Positions 1 through 11,831 are shown, numbered from the stretch's first letter. The stretch: DNA of 64,000 nt from Coriolopsis trogii (GCA_020543525.1 JAHYIO010000039.1:1302001-1366000); one strand, 5' to 3'. The notes: generated from the letters alone by a model not told the origin. A program made the numbers and translations.

Positions 1-1548
1 CTTGGTATGATGCAACATCCACCCCACGCCCAGATGCCCATGGACCCTGAAATACAGGCTGCGATGCGACAACCTGGCCACCCCTTACATCCTTCCCAGT
101 TCGGCCCCGGGCCGGGTGCCGGACCGCTCATGAGACGCTCGATATCTCCCGTTCCCCTCGGAGGTGGTGGCCAGAACTCTGTTCCTACGACTCTGGGCGG
201 CGGTCCTGTGCCTCCTGGATTTGCTGGTGCGAAGCCAAACGGATGGTCTGGTCCTTCCAGCAGCAAAGACTCACGGCGCATGAATGGCGAGACCGATAGG
301 GAGCGTATGACGGAGGTGCTTGCCCAGAAGGAACGTGCAGATCGAGAACGCCTACAGCGCGAGCTCGACCGCGAGCGCGAGAGGGAGGCAGAGCGATCCT
401 ATCAGATGCCTCATGCACAACCTCGCCACCATACGCATGCGCATGTCCACAACAACCCACAGGCGCAATCCGCCCACAGTCACCCCCACACACATCCGCA
501 CCATCATCATCACGTACACCACCATCATCACGGGCCGGGCACGCACCCTCCACCTATGGCGGGCTTGCCCTCAAATGCTGGTCCCGCACACCAGACTCTC
601 AGTCCTCACAGCAGCCGAGGGGAGTTTGAGCAACGACGACCACGCTCTGGAGCACCCACAGAAGTCATCGAGCTGTCAGTATCGCAATCGAAACCGTCGA
701 TGCCATCGCCCAGTATGTCCGCGTTTTGGCAAGGAAACGATGATTCCGTCGATCACCGCGAGCGGGAACGAGGGAGAGCCACAGGTCCGTTGGGTCCGCC
801 ACCGCCTGGGCCGAACGAACGCATGATGACACCTTTCACAATGGGTCCTTCGCAGGCGCTGCAAAGAAGTCTGCCGGGCTCACCTCGGAACATGCTGGGC
901 GGCACTGGACCTTCTAACCCTCCTCCTATGACTTCTTCTCGTCGTGGATCGTGGTCTGCAGCCGCAGAGGATATGGGTCATGGGCGACCTTCGTCTAGTG
1001 CTTCGGGTGCCGGGTTCCCACCTGGTCCATCTGGTTCCGGCTCACAGCGCGGTTCGGTAGCAAGATTGCCCCCGCCGCCCTCAGTAACCGGATTCCAAGA
1101 GTCGTACGGCTCCTCCCCTCGTAGCAACGGACGTACGCTACCGCCTTCAAGCCCGTCCTCTACACCGTACAACGGATCGCTCCGATCCCCAGTGCGTTCC
1201 ACACACCAAGGGCGGGTCCCGATCGGTGGTCCGCTTTCTCCCCCTCCGTCACTGCCACTCAGCCCGCGTCCCATGGGTGGTCCACCACCGAGGGTGCCCA
1301 GGGGATCTTCTCCACCGCTCACGAAGGCCCCTCTTCCGAAGCTCGGTGGCTTCCCCATACCCGAGAGTGGCAACATCGCTCAGATACCAATGGGTACTGG
1401 TGGATCTATCCCTCCTTCCTCGGCCATGCTGCCACCCTTGTCCTCGGCTCTACCACCATCTCGGATGGCAAACGGGTCTCTCGCGGAGAAGGTCGCACCG
1501 CAGCTGCCTCCCGCGAAAGCCGTATCGGTGCCCGGCGACGGGTCATAA
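1..1548 (+). CDS. C-terminal part of a Pro/Ser/His-rich low-complexity protein (5' partial)
   Basis: The frame is open from the first base of the window to a TAA at 1546-1548, so this is the 3' end of a gene that starts upstream. No folded domain is visible. In order there is a Met/Pro/Gly-rich stretch, a charged Arg/Glu helix-like run (about residues 90-130 of the visible part), a His-rich tract (HHHHHVHHHHHG near residue 165), then long Pro/Ser/Gly disorder with many SPxx sites. This composition is seen in fungal transcriptional co-regulators, and the tails of basidiomycete Cyc8/Ssn6 corepressors look similar. That identity is only a guess, because the diagnostic TPR part would lie outside the window. 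Confidence 0.6.
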   Translation, partial: LGMMQHPPHAQMPMDPEIQAAMRQPGHPLHPSQFGPGPGAGPLMRRSISPVPLGGGGQNSVPTTLGGGPVPPGFAGAKPNGWSGPSSSKDSRRMNGETDRERMTEVLAQKERADRERLQRELDREREREAERSYQMPHAQPRHHTHAHVHNNPQAQSAHSHPHTHPHHHHHVHHHHHGPGTHPPPMAGLPSNAGPAHQTLSPHSSRGEFEQRRPRSGAPTEVIELSVSQSKPSMPSPSMSAFWQGNDDSVDHRERERGRATGPLGPPPPGPNERMMTPFTMGPSQALQRSLPGSPRNMLGGTGPSNPPPMTSSRRGSWSAAAEDMGHGRPSSSASGAGFPPGPSGSGSQRGSVARLPPPPSVTGFQESYGSSPRSNGRTLPPSSPSSTPYNGSLRSPVRSTHQGRVPIGGPLSPPPSLPLSPRPMGGPPPRVPRGSSPPLTKAPLPKLGGFPIPESGNIAQIPMGTGGSIPPSSAMLPPLSSALPPSRMANGSLAEKVAPQLPPAKAVSVPGDGS

Positions 1549-1921
1549 CAGACGTCAATTTCATCATATGTTCACTCGAATGCTGTGCGGTTTGTACATA
1601 TCATCATCCTCGCTCTACGTACTCACTCTTCGTATTGTTCTCAATTTCTGTTGTCCTCTCTACTCTAGTCGGATTTGTTCAGCTCGATCGTCTGTTTTGT
1701 TAGCAAAGTGGCTCACAATGTATCTTGGTTAAATCTGTTCGCACACAGAAGGTTTCGAGGGCATCGTTGCTCGCTCGTCAGTTCGACTATGCGATACAGT
1801 GGCTGGCCGCAATGAGGCAAGCGTATAGAACGCTTAGCACGTGGTCGCTAGATGTGTCATCTTGAACTTCTGCTCGAACCAACAATTGACCCCATCGACC
1901 CGTTTCAGTTGTCTCACTAGC
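1549..1921. other. Intergenic: 3' flank of the first gene and 5' flank of the orphan gene
   Basis: AT-richer sequence without a supportable reading frame, repeat or RNA gene. It must hold the 3' UTR of the upstream gene and the promoter of the downstream gene; no clear TATA box was seen. Confidence 0.4.
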
Positions 1922-2359
1922 ATGTCGACTGTCACGGTAGAAACCGCCACTCAAGGTCAGTTTGTAAGGCGCTAGCTCACACCTACTGACCCGTCTCCGA
2001 TTTAGCTCTGTACCAATGTGGCCTCAAGGAAGAGACTGCGGCCAAGATAGCAGAAGAGTTAGCTCTCGAAGGATATGAGAATCTACCCGGGCCCGAGTTG
2101 TTGTCAACTTATCTCTCTCCTCAGTCGCGCAAGAATCTGTGCTTCTTACAGTCGAGTACGTCCTGTCCGTTCATCAGTCGCCCTGACGTCTCTCACCGTC
2201 GCTCTCGCAGGGGCCGAGCTCCAGGAGATGCTGGCAGATCTAGGCTTTCGACCGGAGGTTATTCCTCTAGCCACATTTGCAGACGAGATTCTTCCTCATG
2301 GCGTGGCCGAGTCCTGGGTTGTGCGGTTTGCACGTCACATCTATGCGATCTCAGAGTAG
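1922..2359 (+). CDS. Small hypothetical protein (110 aa, three exons)
   Basis: Joining 1922-1955, 2006-2155 and 2211-2359 gives an uninterrupted 110-residue frame from ATG to TAG. Both introns are GT-AG and 50-55 nt long, typical for this genome. The product starts MSTVTVETATQ, has a central helix-rich part (KEETAAKIAEELALEG) and ends FARHIYAISE. No signal peptide, membrane segment or known motif is visible, and I do not recognise the family. The clean phase across two introns argues that it is a real gene and not a chance frame. Confidence 0.55.
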
Positions 2360-2834
2360 TGCATGTGCCGCAGTTCGAATGTGTTATCAATCGTCTGGTC
2401 TGTGAACTGGGAATCGAGTGTGGTATGGCATTCGCAGTCAATTGAGTGCGTGTGTATATTTGCATTCTTAACCCTGTGGACAGCATGTGGTCGATACACA
2501 AGTTGACCGCGGATGTTCTCATGAGTAGGCGTTACATCTCAATATTCTCATAAACTGATGCTGCAAATGGAGCATTCAGAACAGCCTGTATTTCGCACTG
2601 TCGCAGTTACCCTTGCGTCGAACGCTGTAACTTCAAACAAACACAACGGCTACGCATGTTGAGTCAAGCGAAGGTCGATATCAAGCTTTGGGAAGCACAG
2701 ATGGCATTGCCATGAGCCAAGAGGGACTTATAAGTCTGACCAAAATCGCAAACGTATGAAGGAAAGGGGGAGGTCAGCAACTCGACTCTGCCGCACTATG
2801 GACGCATGGAGGACTCACAAAATCATCAACACGA
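2360..2834. other. Intergenic between two convergent genes
   Basis: Lies between the ends of the orphan gene (+) and the macro-domain-like gene (-), so it should hold both 3' UTRs. No coding, repeat or RNA signal was seen. Confidence 0.4.
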
Positions 2835-3597
2835 CTAGCCATCCATGGGGAGCCTGACGTTGAGAGGCATCTCCAAGATGTCATCCCACGACAGCGATGA
2901 CCACTTCTCTGGACGGCTCTTGGCATCCTGGTAGTGCGCAAAGGCAAGTGCAGTCTGCCGCGCACATACGGCCGGGGAGACGCGGCCAATGCCTGTGGCG
3001 AGGCCCGTCATGCCAACCGACGCGATGGGCGTCAGGCCCGAGTCTCTCTTTGCGGCGCGGGCGTTATGCTCGTCGATCGCAACAAGGAGAGACCAGACGC
3101 AATTGTACACAATCTCCTTGTGCCATGTGACATTGGAGGGGAAGCGCATTGTAGGGCAGAGTGCGATATACCGGCAGTTGAACGTATTGGGGTGGCAGGG
3201 CGTGCCGGAGAGAGGAATCAGGGTGCATGTACCCGGTGGCGCGAAACCTCGCCAGCGCTGGTACAGGACGGTTTGTGCAGTACGCGTGAGGGCTTCCGGG
3301 TCATCCGCAGGGGCGAGGACTTCCGAGAGGATCTGATCAAACCTGTGAAAAGTAGCAGAATGGATTGTATGGTCAACTCGAAGCAACATATGCGGGAAGA
3401 CCATACCCTCCATCAAATCTGCCGAACGAATTTGCAGGGGAGACGATACAGTCCAGGGTCGTGTTCAACTGCTGGAAATTAGTGTGTACAAAGGACACAT
3501 GATCCCGAACTTCGTCTGGAACGAGGGCGAAGAAGGACTGTCGCCACTGGTCGACAAGCTCTTCATCAAAGGAGAAGAGAGTGAACTGTATAGTCAT
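2835..3597 (-). CDS. Macro-domain-like protein (ADP-ribose-binding fold)
   Basis: Two exons, complement of 3407-3597 and 2835-3342, joined over a 64-nt GT-AG intron, give 232 residues. The join restores a macro-domain signature: SPANSFGRFDGGFD near residues 54-67, where macro proteins bind ADP-ribose through the PAN and glycine loops. A later segment (GMTGLATGIGRVS) resembles the second substrate loop. Macro domains bind or hydrolyse ADP-ribose, ADP-ribose-1''-phosphate or related ligands; the substrate here cannot be told. The N-terminus has no targeting signal, so it is probably cytosolic or nuclear. The family call rests on these loops, not on a search. Confidence 0.7.
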
Positions 3598-4764
3598 GGA
3601 GGCGACAACGACGGTATAAGTCCAGCAAGAGACCCTTGGTAATTCGTTGATACAGTTGGTTCGCGTCCGATCGATTGACAGAGGTGGGTCAGGTTGATGA
3701 TTTCTTTTGTTTGTCTTGGATTTGCACGTATTGACGGCGCCTAGGAGGCAATCATGAGTCCTCCGAGTCTTCGCCGGGGCAGACCATCTTCATCACAGCA
3801 TCTCAATCACATCATCATTTGTCTCAGCAGACACTCACAATGCACCCGCGCCGTGCCGTGTCGGGTCGTAAGACGCGGTTCGCGACGCGTCAGAACCCCT
3901 ATACCAGTGGCACCGGCGTGGTCAGATGAACTTGTTCAATAGTCTGAGGACGACGATGGTCGTGTACTGCAGGAACGAGCCAGGGGCTTCGTTGATGTAC
4001 AAGTATGTGTACCTTTACGGTCGCAATCAGGCCCGCCCAAGCCCGCTGAGACTGATCAGCATTCGGTGCTAAAGATCGTATACTCCCAATACATTGCTAT
4101 CGTCTCCGCATTCGCAGAATTATATCGCGTTGACAGAATACATACAACTGACTCGATGGGCTTGTTTCCCGTACGTACGAGGGATCTGAATGTCGCACTC
4201 GCATCCTCATAAACGTCTCTTCAAGTTGCCAAGCCAGGTCTAGCTTGCGACTACAGCGCCAGAACAGTGAAGGGCGACGATAAGCCATGCAAACATGCAA
4301 TTTACAGCAGCGTGGTCAAGCTCTATTGCACTAGCATCCGTTGGTACTAACACCCATCCGTTGTGTTGTTCCGACCTCAGACACCGGAAGTGGGATACAC
4401 GGGTCTGCCCATGCATCCAAGACTTTATTGATCCCTGTGCATTGGCGGATGGGCCGAATGAGCTGAAACAGACTACAATGAGGGGACAATGAATAAGTGC
4501 ATATGGAGGGAGGTCCACATCGGAGGGGAAACATGACGTGGCGCTGTCGTTAAGTCATACACCCGCACCGACGTGTGAAGAAGATTTCAGTAACGTTGAG
4601 AAGCTATCAGCGGAAGCGGGGCCAGCCTGGCCACTACACGCCTCAGTCCATCAGGACCCTTCAGCGACAGAACTCCCTTGCATTGCCGGCGACGCCGTGC
4701 GCCGAACCGCACTGCCATACAATCGCCAGTCAGCCAACATAATGCAGTGTGTGAGGTGAGTCTC
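3598..4764. other. Intergenic; possible unrecognised short spliced gene near 3838-4212 (+)
   Basis: Mostly without clear coding signal. An ATG at about 3840 opens MHPRRAVSGRKTRFATR, and a plausible 52-nt GT-AG intron would join it to an open frame that ends with TAA near 4210. The joined peptide matches nothing I know, so I do not call it a gene. The rest, including 4250-4760, shows only short chance frames. Confidence 0.25.
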
Positions 4765-5868
4765 TCACCGCTGGCAAGTAAGGTCGTCGCCTTCCGGACC
4801 CGCAATCGTTGTCATGCCAGTACACATCCATAGTGCCCATTCCAAGGCAAGCTCGTCCCTATAGGTATCGATCCAGAACGGATGTACGGCGTCCCAAAAC
4901 TGCTGCATCTTGAAGTTGTGCATCGCGTGGCATTCGATCATCGTCAGCTCCCAGTACTCGGGGTACCAGCCAGAGTGATCCCAATCGAGGATAGCGGCAA
5001 GCCGCCCGTCCTTGACAAGGATGTTGTAGCCATGAAGGTCTGCGTGCGTGAAGCAGATGCGATGCTGTTTCGCACGCACAGGTTCGAAGAGCTGGCGGAG
5101 TTTGGGCATGCGATGGGCGACGGCTCCGCCGACACGCTGCAGGAGGTGGTCCTTGAAGTCCTCTTGAGAATCAAAAGGTCCGATCGTCTCGAGCTCTCCA
5201 CATCGGACTGTGCGAAGTGGGCGACCACCCAATCGCGCCACAGCGGGAGGATCTGGTGGCGGGATTGCTCGAAGGCTGGAGAGTGCTTGGCGGAGGTCTG
5301 CGATGAGGTCGTCACTGTCAGTAAGGATAAGAGTTGGGGGCGGGAGAGTTTTGAGCTCGTCGGAGATACGCCAGAACGCTGTGACGTCGTCGCTTATTAT
5401 CGCAGCATTCAACCCCGCCAAAAGAGCGTCCCGTCGCGGACTCTCCTCAGCAGTCCCATGTCTCTCGATCCAGCTGCTGAGAGACTCTCCGTCAATCCAA
5501 GTCATTAATATGAAGCTGGCCTTGTCGGGAGTATCACTGGCTACAGCGTCGAGAAGGGCAGGGGTTGGGACCGTCGTGTGCTGTCGAACAAATTGCATGC
5601 TTTCCGCCTCGGGATATGGTGATCCATCAACAGCTTTCAAAGCTAGGCCGTACGGTAGCTGTGTGACGGAGGACATGGGGGTAGATCGGCCAAGCTTATG
5701 TAGTCGCAAATAACACGAGTGTCGTATGGAGACGGGGAACAGCCGCCACAGTGCCCAGATGGCCTTGACCTTGGACACATAGCAAATGATGCGTAGCAGT
5801 CTCGGAATATGAGACACTGACAAAGATGAGTGGGCAGATGTGTAACCAGTCTATGCAAACTTACCCAT
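4765..5868 (-). CDS. APH-fold phosphotransferase-like protein
   Basis: The main exon is the complement of 4765-5816. A GT-AG intron (5817-5864) separates it from an upstream exon that contains ATG at 5866-5868; the same frame stays open further upstream (TNTVDRIRELELIAM), so the true start may be earlier. The protein has the kinase-like catalytic core of the aminoglycoside phosphotransferase superfamily: HADLHGYN (catalytic HxDxxxxN) and ILDWDHSGWYPEYWE (metal-binding Asp). This family is strongly expanded in mushrooms, where most members have no known substrate. It should not be read as an antibiotic-resistance gene. A hydrophobic N-terminal stretch (IICYVSKVKAIWALW) could be a membrane contact. 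Confidence 0.75.
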
Positions 5869-7169
5869 GGCGATGAGTTCGAGCTCTCTGATACGGTCAA
5901 CGGTGTTGGTTGAACACGTACGAAGTCGCGACTCGCGAATACTGGTTGCAGATTCCAGTTCAAGCGGAGATATGTTTTCTGCTTACGTAACCTTTCTTCG
6001 GTCGTCGCAGGACCGTTCAAGCCTGTTATGGTACCTACAACTTTTAGTCCCAGTGCACCCCGCTCTACGGTGATCGTCCCAACTCGCTATCAGTGACCGT
6101 TAGGGTAGGTCGGACCCTCAGATCACTAGCACTCGCAGAGCGGCTTCTGCGACAGGCCCACCCTGCCATGGTACTGCCAGCTCGAGGGGCGCCTAGTCGA
6201 GAACGCCTTACCGTGACTAGCATCCTCGGTCCTCCTCGAGTACTCCATCTGATTCTCCGGCCCTCGGATTGCTCTGGCTGTGCACTAGTGTCATGCAGAT
6301 CGGCCACAAAGGGTGAGTACTTCATTGAGTAGGAGAAAATTTACTCTGATCTGGTCCCACATACCACTAGTGACGTACAATATTGAGACTTCGTCACTAC
6401 ATTTGGCAAGTAATTCCACGTGTTTTCTGTTTTATTCGACTCTGCACGCATCGTCTGTCGTATTCAAAAGCCACGTTTCGCCATGGGGTCTCGGACCACG
6501 CCACTACTAGTCAGGTCGCCACCGTTTCGGTATCAGTAGCCCCAATGTGATATTGTTGGCACTTATACGGCTTGTGGCTCGCAAGCCTGGACCCTTGTTT
6601 TTTGTATGGTACGAGGCCGATTGCAGCACAACAAGTACTCAACTCGTGTTGCTTCTGGCGTGATGCTGAGTGTAACACCAGCGCCCGAGGTGCTGATCAT
6701 CCTGATCCTCCAAGTCGCGCAAACAAGCTTCGAGTAATGTGGAAACGAATTCGACAGAAGTACACTGGGGTCATCCCTTCGGGAAGTAATTCCTTATATG
6801 CTGACATTCTGGGCTATTCAAAGTAACCTGCGATTTTGGGTCATTGACAGAAAACTACTAGCCTGCAGGCGTCGCCTCAAACCTCGGTGATAATAGGAAG
6901 CGTCTGAATAGCTGCAGGTCCTCATGCCTACCTGGGCATGATTAGCTGGATGTGAAAGCCGCTCCGCTTCTGACCGACCTTGTGGACGAGCTGCGATGGA
7001 TGTTTTTGTCACCCTGGCTCTCCTGCCTCAACTGTGGACACGCACGGCATCCTGCCATATTGATGGTTCACCTGCCGAACTATTCAGTCCACCCGACTGT
7101 GTGCGCAATAGTGTACAGGCAAGGACGGTATGTCCTCTTATTGTGGTCAACACGACCTCAGTGAAATCA
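5869..7169. other. Long intergenic stretch, no gene supported
   Basis: About 1.3 kb without a frame showing coding bias, splice signals or known motifs. No inverted termini or RNA genes were found by eye. It contains the 5' flanks of the APH-like gene (-) and of the orphan gene at 7287 (+). Confidence 0.4.
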
Positions 7170-7177
7170 TATAAATA
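7170..7177 (+). promoter_or_regulatory. TATA box of the orphan gene at 7287
   Basis: TATAAATA lies about 115 bp upstream of the ATG at 7287, on the right strand and in AT-rich surroundings. Distance and sequence fit a fungal core promoter. Confidence 0.5.
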
Positions 7178-7286
7178 AGGGGTCATGTCGACACTGGTGG
7201 ACACATCTCTCGACGACGTTTCATTGCTCCAGTGCTCGACATTTCTCCGTTACTCACTACTTCTGACAATCCATTGCAAAAGAATA

Positions 7287-8173
7287 ATGCCTGGAACACA
7301 GTGAGTAGAATCCATCGCATTGGTCTCGTATTCGCTCATCTAAGACTCGATATGCAGAGAAGACACGGATAGCACGCTTGCTGTAGGCTTCACTGATGAA
7401 GAGGTGGTCGACATCCTAAACCAATGGGCCAGTGAAACGGAGCATGATGAGGCTGTGAAGCAGCCTGAGCGAGACTGGAACGAGATTGCCAGACTCGTAC
7501 GGTTGTCCAACGTCAGGCTGGGAGACGTGCATGAAGTCAAACCGGGAAACATTCTGGTGGTTGCCTGCAGGACCCCCCAGATTGGGAAGTATCATTGGAT
7601 CGTATACCTTTGTGAGGTAGGTACATCTGCAGCCCATGGGTCGGTTCAACGTGCTTTCGGTGCCGATACTCACACCCCAGTGTACAGACCTCAACGAAGG
7701 GCTACAAGTATCACGCCACAAACAGAATGGGCACGCAGCCATGGGCATACGAATACGGCCCTTGGAACGCATTGATGTCAACTTCATGCATCGGTGTGCT
7801 CTTGCTTGGACGCATGCCTGAGTGGGACAGTAAGCCGGGTAAGGAAAGCGCGGATGCCCTGCACGATATTCTGAAGAATATCCCTGTGGGCACAATTCCT
7901 GGCGAATTGCGCGAAGAATTCAAGGCTATGGACATATTCACTTGCCGTGTTTGGTGCAGAAAGGCCATGACCACACTGAATCAAACCTGGCCAGGTATCT
8001 GCCCTGACGCGAAGGCCGCCGAGTGGAAGCTTAGCAAGCTACTAACCGGATACCAGTGGACCGACGCACCACTTCGGTGGGCCGGAGCCCACGACTGCTC
8101 TTTACTCTTCGGAAAGATCATACTTCCCAAGATCACTGAGGAGGAGGACGAGGACGAGATTGTTATGTATTGA
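7287..8173 (+). CDS. Hypothetical protein (252 aa, three exons)
   Basis: Exons 7287-7300, 7358-7616 and 7688-8173 join in frame (759 nt including stop). The first coding exon is only 14 nt (MPGT plus two bases). The N-terminal part is acidic and helical (FTDEEVVDILNQWASETEHDEAVKQPERDWNE, residues about 13-45, quoted here only as its edges FTDEE...RDWNE in sense). The middle has a hydrophobic beta-rich core (KPGNILVVACRTPQIGKYH). The C-terminus ends in an acidic tail, EEEDEDEIVMY. No known domain, signal peptide or membrane helix was recognised. It may be a lineage-restricted mushroom protein. The TATA box at 7170 supports real expression. Confidence 0.6.
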
Positions 8174-9209
8174 TTTCGTAGAGGCAGGTAAGTCCATTAC
8201 GCATGATTCCGCCCTGCTCATCATGATATATCTGACAACTTGAACTTATGGCTAAACTCATATGCTCCCTTTTCAAAGTAGCAGGTGCGCTCGTCGGCCT
8301 CCGGGCTCGCTTTTGTGACATTATGTGCGCGGGGCGCAGTACTACCGTAAGGCTAACCATGACCGGTAGCATTTCACGGTACATCTGCCCAAGCCGTCTC
8401 ACCTTCAAGTAGTACTCCTCTACATGTCCCAGCGATCACACTGCCTCTTTCTACGCCCAGAGCTATATAGTTGGCCATGTCATTCCAATCCCGTACATAC
8501 TACACTATACACCGAATTGATATGTAATCCCTTTCTGGCCAGTACAGACAGACTGGCTTCATTCGACGCACCCACCCGCTTCGAGCGCCGTTCACCTGAG
8601 AGCCATTCACCGACGGCTGGCCCGCCTCGCGCGCTACCAGAGCCGCTCTCCTCGTGGATGAATTTCCTCGCTGTTTGGTCGTTGAAGTCGAGATTAACGT
8701 GCACTGGCAGTACATTCAACGCGACAACCTCGGGCGAGCAAGTGCTGACAAAGACAACAAGAGAAGAAACAGGTGACGATGTAGCTTAATAGGCTCTGCG
8801 AGTATAAGCCATTCGAATTCGAGCGGGGGGTGCTGCTAGCGGGAGATTGCGGTTGGGAATCGTACCGTGATCGCACCCACAACAATCTTAGGAACCAAAG
8901 TTGTCGACAGTCCAAACAGTAGTATGAGTGCTCGTACGTTCAAGGGAGGGCATTGTAAGACTGTGATCAAGAGCGAGAACTCCCATTAGCTTGACAGGAT
9001 CATGCAAGGTCGCGCTCGAGACGGGAGATGACGGGTGCACTGGACGCGTAGTAGCTGAGCTGATTAACGCGTGGTGTCACAGAGTGACTGATCGCGCATC
9101 GACGGGCCCCTATCGTCCGACGCCCTCCTCGTCGGACTTGCGCTTGACTCCCACAACCACGTTCGCGCAGTAAACATATACGCATATAACCACACTTAAC
9201 CCTTAGTTG
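8174..9209. other. Intergenic between the orphan gene and the transposon
   Basis: No convincing gene. Several short frames overlap on both strands without splice structure or motifs. It ends at the TA that flanks the left end of the transposon. Confidence 0.4.
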
Positions 9210-9211
9210 TA

Positions 9212-9239
9212 AGGTAGGCCCAAAGCAGATTCGACCACT
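9212..9239 (+). repeat. Left terminal inverted repeat of the transposon
   Basis: 28 bp, starting AGGTAGGCCCAAAGCAG. It is the exact reverse complement of 12025-12052. Confidence 0.9.
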
Positions 9240-9256
9240 ATGTCACACCGTGACAT
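9240..9256. repeat. Left subterminal palindrome
   Basis: ATGTCAC-ACC-GTGACAT, a 7-bp inverted repeat with a 3-bp spacer, directly inside the left terminal repeat. It faces a different palindromic pair at the right end and could be a transposase-binding site. Confidence 0.6.
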
Positions 9257-9405
9257 CACGCAATAACATGGCGTCTAATACGATTAAGTCTTAATATTGT
9301 ACGACAATGGTCCAAGCGAGCGAGTATTTCAAGAGGGCGTAGAGTAGTGTAACGAATGTGTGAAAATCATCATAGGAGGGGCTGGCAAATTGAATGAAAG
9401 TGTGA

Positions 9406-11831
9406 TCAAATGTCTGCTAGTCCTGCAGCTGTGAGTTCCGTGAAAATGTTCTCAGGAATTACACGGTGTCCGCGGTATTTCTTGCTCGCCCACGCAGCCT
9501 GCTTGCCATTGAGTCCCTTCATGTATGCATCAGCAAACCGGAGGGCACGTGTATAGAACCTGCAGCAATATACTGTGAGAGGTGTACAACTAAACAGGAG
9601 TAACCAGTATAACTCACCGGCGCATGCACTCAAGAGGAACAGCGTCAATAGAATCCACCAGATTTCTCTCCAGGTCCGCCTCCTTTGAAGACGGGGGCTT
9701 CAAGCGGTACAGTCGCTTGGCGTAGCCCCAGCATTGCTCAATGGGGTTGAGCTCGCAGTGAAACTTGGGTAGAAAGAGTACTTGGCAGCCAAGCGCCTCC
9801 ATCTTGATTTCGAGCAAAGACTTGACGTTACGGAAGTCGGGCTGTTCGTAGAGAAGTCGCCGACAGCAGCAGGGATGATGTGTGTAATGCTCAAGAGGGA
9901 GGACACCAGCAGGGGGAGTAGGGCATTGGAATTTGTCGCACTGTACACGGAGCTGGTCAATGCCTGAATATTCACGCTCCTTGAGGAGACGTGCCATTCC
10001 CTTGAAGGCACCACGGAGGTCGGGGTCGGGATGGTCGTCAGGGAAATAGAGAGCCTGGACGGCACCATTCTCGAGTGTTGTGTCGGTCATGCGGATGCGC
10101 TTCTTCTGCACCTTGCCGTCGGGGGTGTGAACAGGCTTGCCATTCTCGTCCATAACACTAACGTCAATGCCGAAATTGCGCGATGGGTTCTTCGGCATCT
10201 GGCGGGCAGACAGCGCATCGGGAGCTCGCTTCTGGTGAGTCGGGGCGTTGTCAACGACAAAGACGATGTGTTCATGGGGCCAGCGCACTCGGGAGATCTG
10301 TGCAGCGAGACAGAATTGCTCGATGACATCGTCACTGTTAAAATAGCCATCTCGATTCTTTCCTGGACGGAACAGACGCCGCGCAGCCTCTTTCCCGTCC
10401 TCCGACCTCAACCAACCATCCTCTGCACTAAAGAAGTCCGATATCATCATTGATACACCCTCGCCCTTTGCCCGGGGGACTGCCTTCTCGTCTTTGTGGG
10501 TCCACCGGGTGGTCCGGCGATCATTGGCATAGAAGATTGATTCGTCATGCCACAGAATACGAGCACGTTGCACAGGGGCCGCAGGAGCTTGTGAATCGCA
10601 GGCAGAGGGCTCGAAAGGAATGGAGATGGGTGGAGAGAGCGGAGCAGGAGGGAGACTGAGCAATGGAGGTGTGTATTCATGGCCTTCTGCTGTGTACTGA
10701 CGGAGTCGCGGACGGAGAGCAGCCAGGGTGGGAAGGAAGACATTCTGTCGGTAGCGAACGACGTCCTCGCGCTCATGCCCATCGACAAATTGACCATTCG
10801 GAGCCTTCTTCCATCGGAAACCAAGATCGTGCATCCATGCCTGGGCCGTGGCAAGGCTGACCGTGTCCGTGAGCGCGTGCTTCTCCTGAATATCCGCTCT
10901 TGATAGGAATTCAACGATGTCGAGAGCACGGACATTCTTCCCAATACTCTGCAGGTGCGCCGAGATATCCTGCTCCAATGCTTCGTCTTCTAGCGGGGAT
11001 TTGGTCCATGTGTTCGGAATAGCAATGGGAAGAACGTGTCGGTCGGCAATGAAGTTGCGAGTCCATTTCCGGAGTTGCTTGGCCAGGTAAGCCCCGCGAT
11101 CGTTCACGTCTGCTGCCAGCACTGATGCCTCTATCCATTCCAACCTAAAGGAGGCATAGTGGTACAAGAAGAGCTTCATCATCTCCATCCGCTCGCGCAG
11201 CATATCCGTCCCTGCAAAGGGTACACGACGCTTTCCGGACGGGTTGCGAGGCTCGAGAAGGGCTCTGAGATCACGGAGCGCGGTGCGCGCAACCTCCCTG
11301 TCTGGCGGAGGAACCCACAGGTCTTCAGGTGTTGGAGCCGTACCCGGCACCCTTGCGACAGGACCCGATTGAGGCCAGCCATGCCGGGAAGCTGTCTCAG
11401 ACCGGATGGGACCGTGTGTAGGGCCGAGAGATGGAACAGAAATTGACACATCTTGACAGGACGTGGGAGAGCCTCGAGAATCAGAAGGAGGTGCTGACCA
11501 GGTGGGTGTCGAAATCTCTTGAAATGTGCTGCTGAACCGGCGCTGTACAAGTGCTGCAAAGCCTGGCTCCGTTGGAGTTGGTGTGCGCCTCAATCTAGTC
11601 TCTACACCTGAACCTTCAGGCTGAATCAAATAGTAAGTAATATGCTTAGCCGGCTCAATGCAGCAAACTCACAATGTTCTCCTTGTCCGCCCGAGAGATC
11701 TCCTCGGAGCCCGAGCCTCTGGGGTTCTCATGCCTGTCGAAGCTTGGGAGCAGTTGGGTGATTCTTCGCCGGAGGTTGTTCCTTATGTCCGCAAAGGACT
11801 GCGAGAGGCCCCGTTTGCGACCAGAGCTCAT
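9406..11831 (-). CDS. DDE transposase of Tc1/mariner type (771 aa)
   Basis: Three exons (complement of 11673-11831, 9618-11620, 9406-9559) join in frame to 771 residues. The first exon starts MSSGRKRGLSQSFADIR. The middle carries a DNA-binding region ending in a fungal hallmark (LGFRWKKAPNGQFVDGHE). The catalytic core has the three acidic sites: ILWHDES (first D), FVVDNAPTH (second D, about residue 510) and ELNPIEQCW (E, about residue 680). The NPIE-W signature is that of Tc1/mariner transposases. The second D and the E are about 170 residues apart instead of the usual 34-37, because of an insert rich in Cys and His (CDKFQC, HHPCCCRRLLY). A C-terminal tail (GKQAAWASKKYRGHRV) follows. No stop or frameshift interrupts it. 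Confidence 0.88.

Noticed and set aside
4765..5816. Aminoglycoside-resistance phosphotransferase
   Set aside because: Only the general APH fold is present. Mushroom genomes have many such genes of unknown substrate; nothing shows drug specificity.
6065..6332. Overlapping frames on both strands near 6.1-6.3 kb
   Set aside because: They are mirror frames of GC-rich DNA without splice sites, motifs or coding bias.
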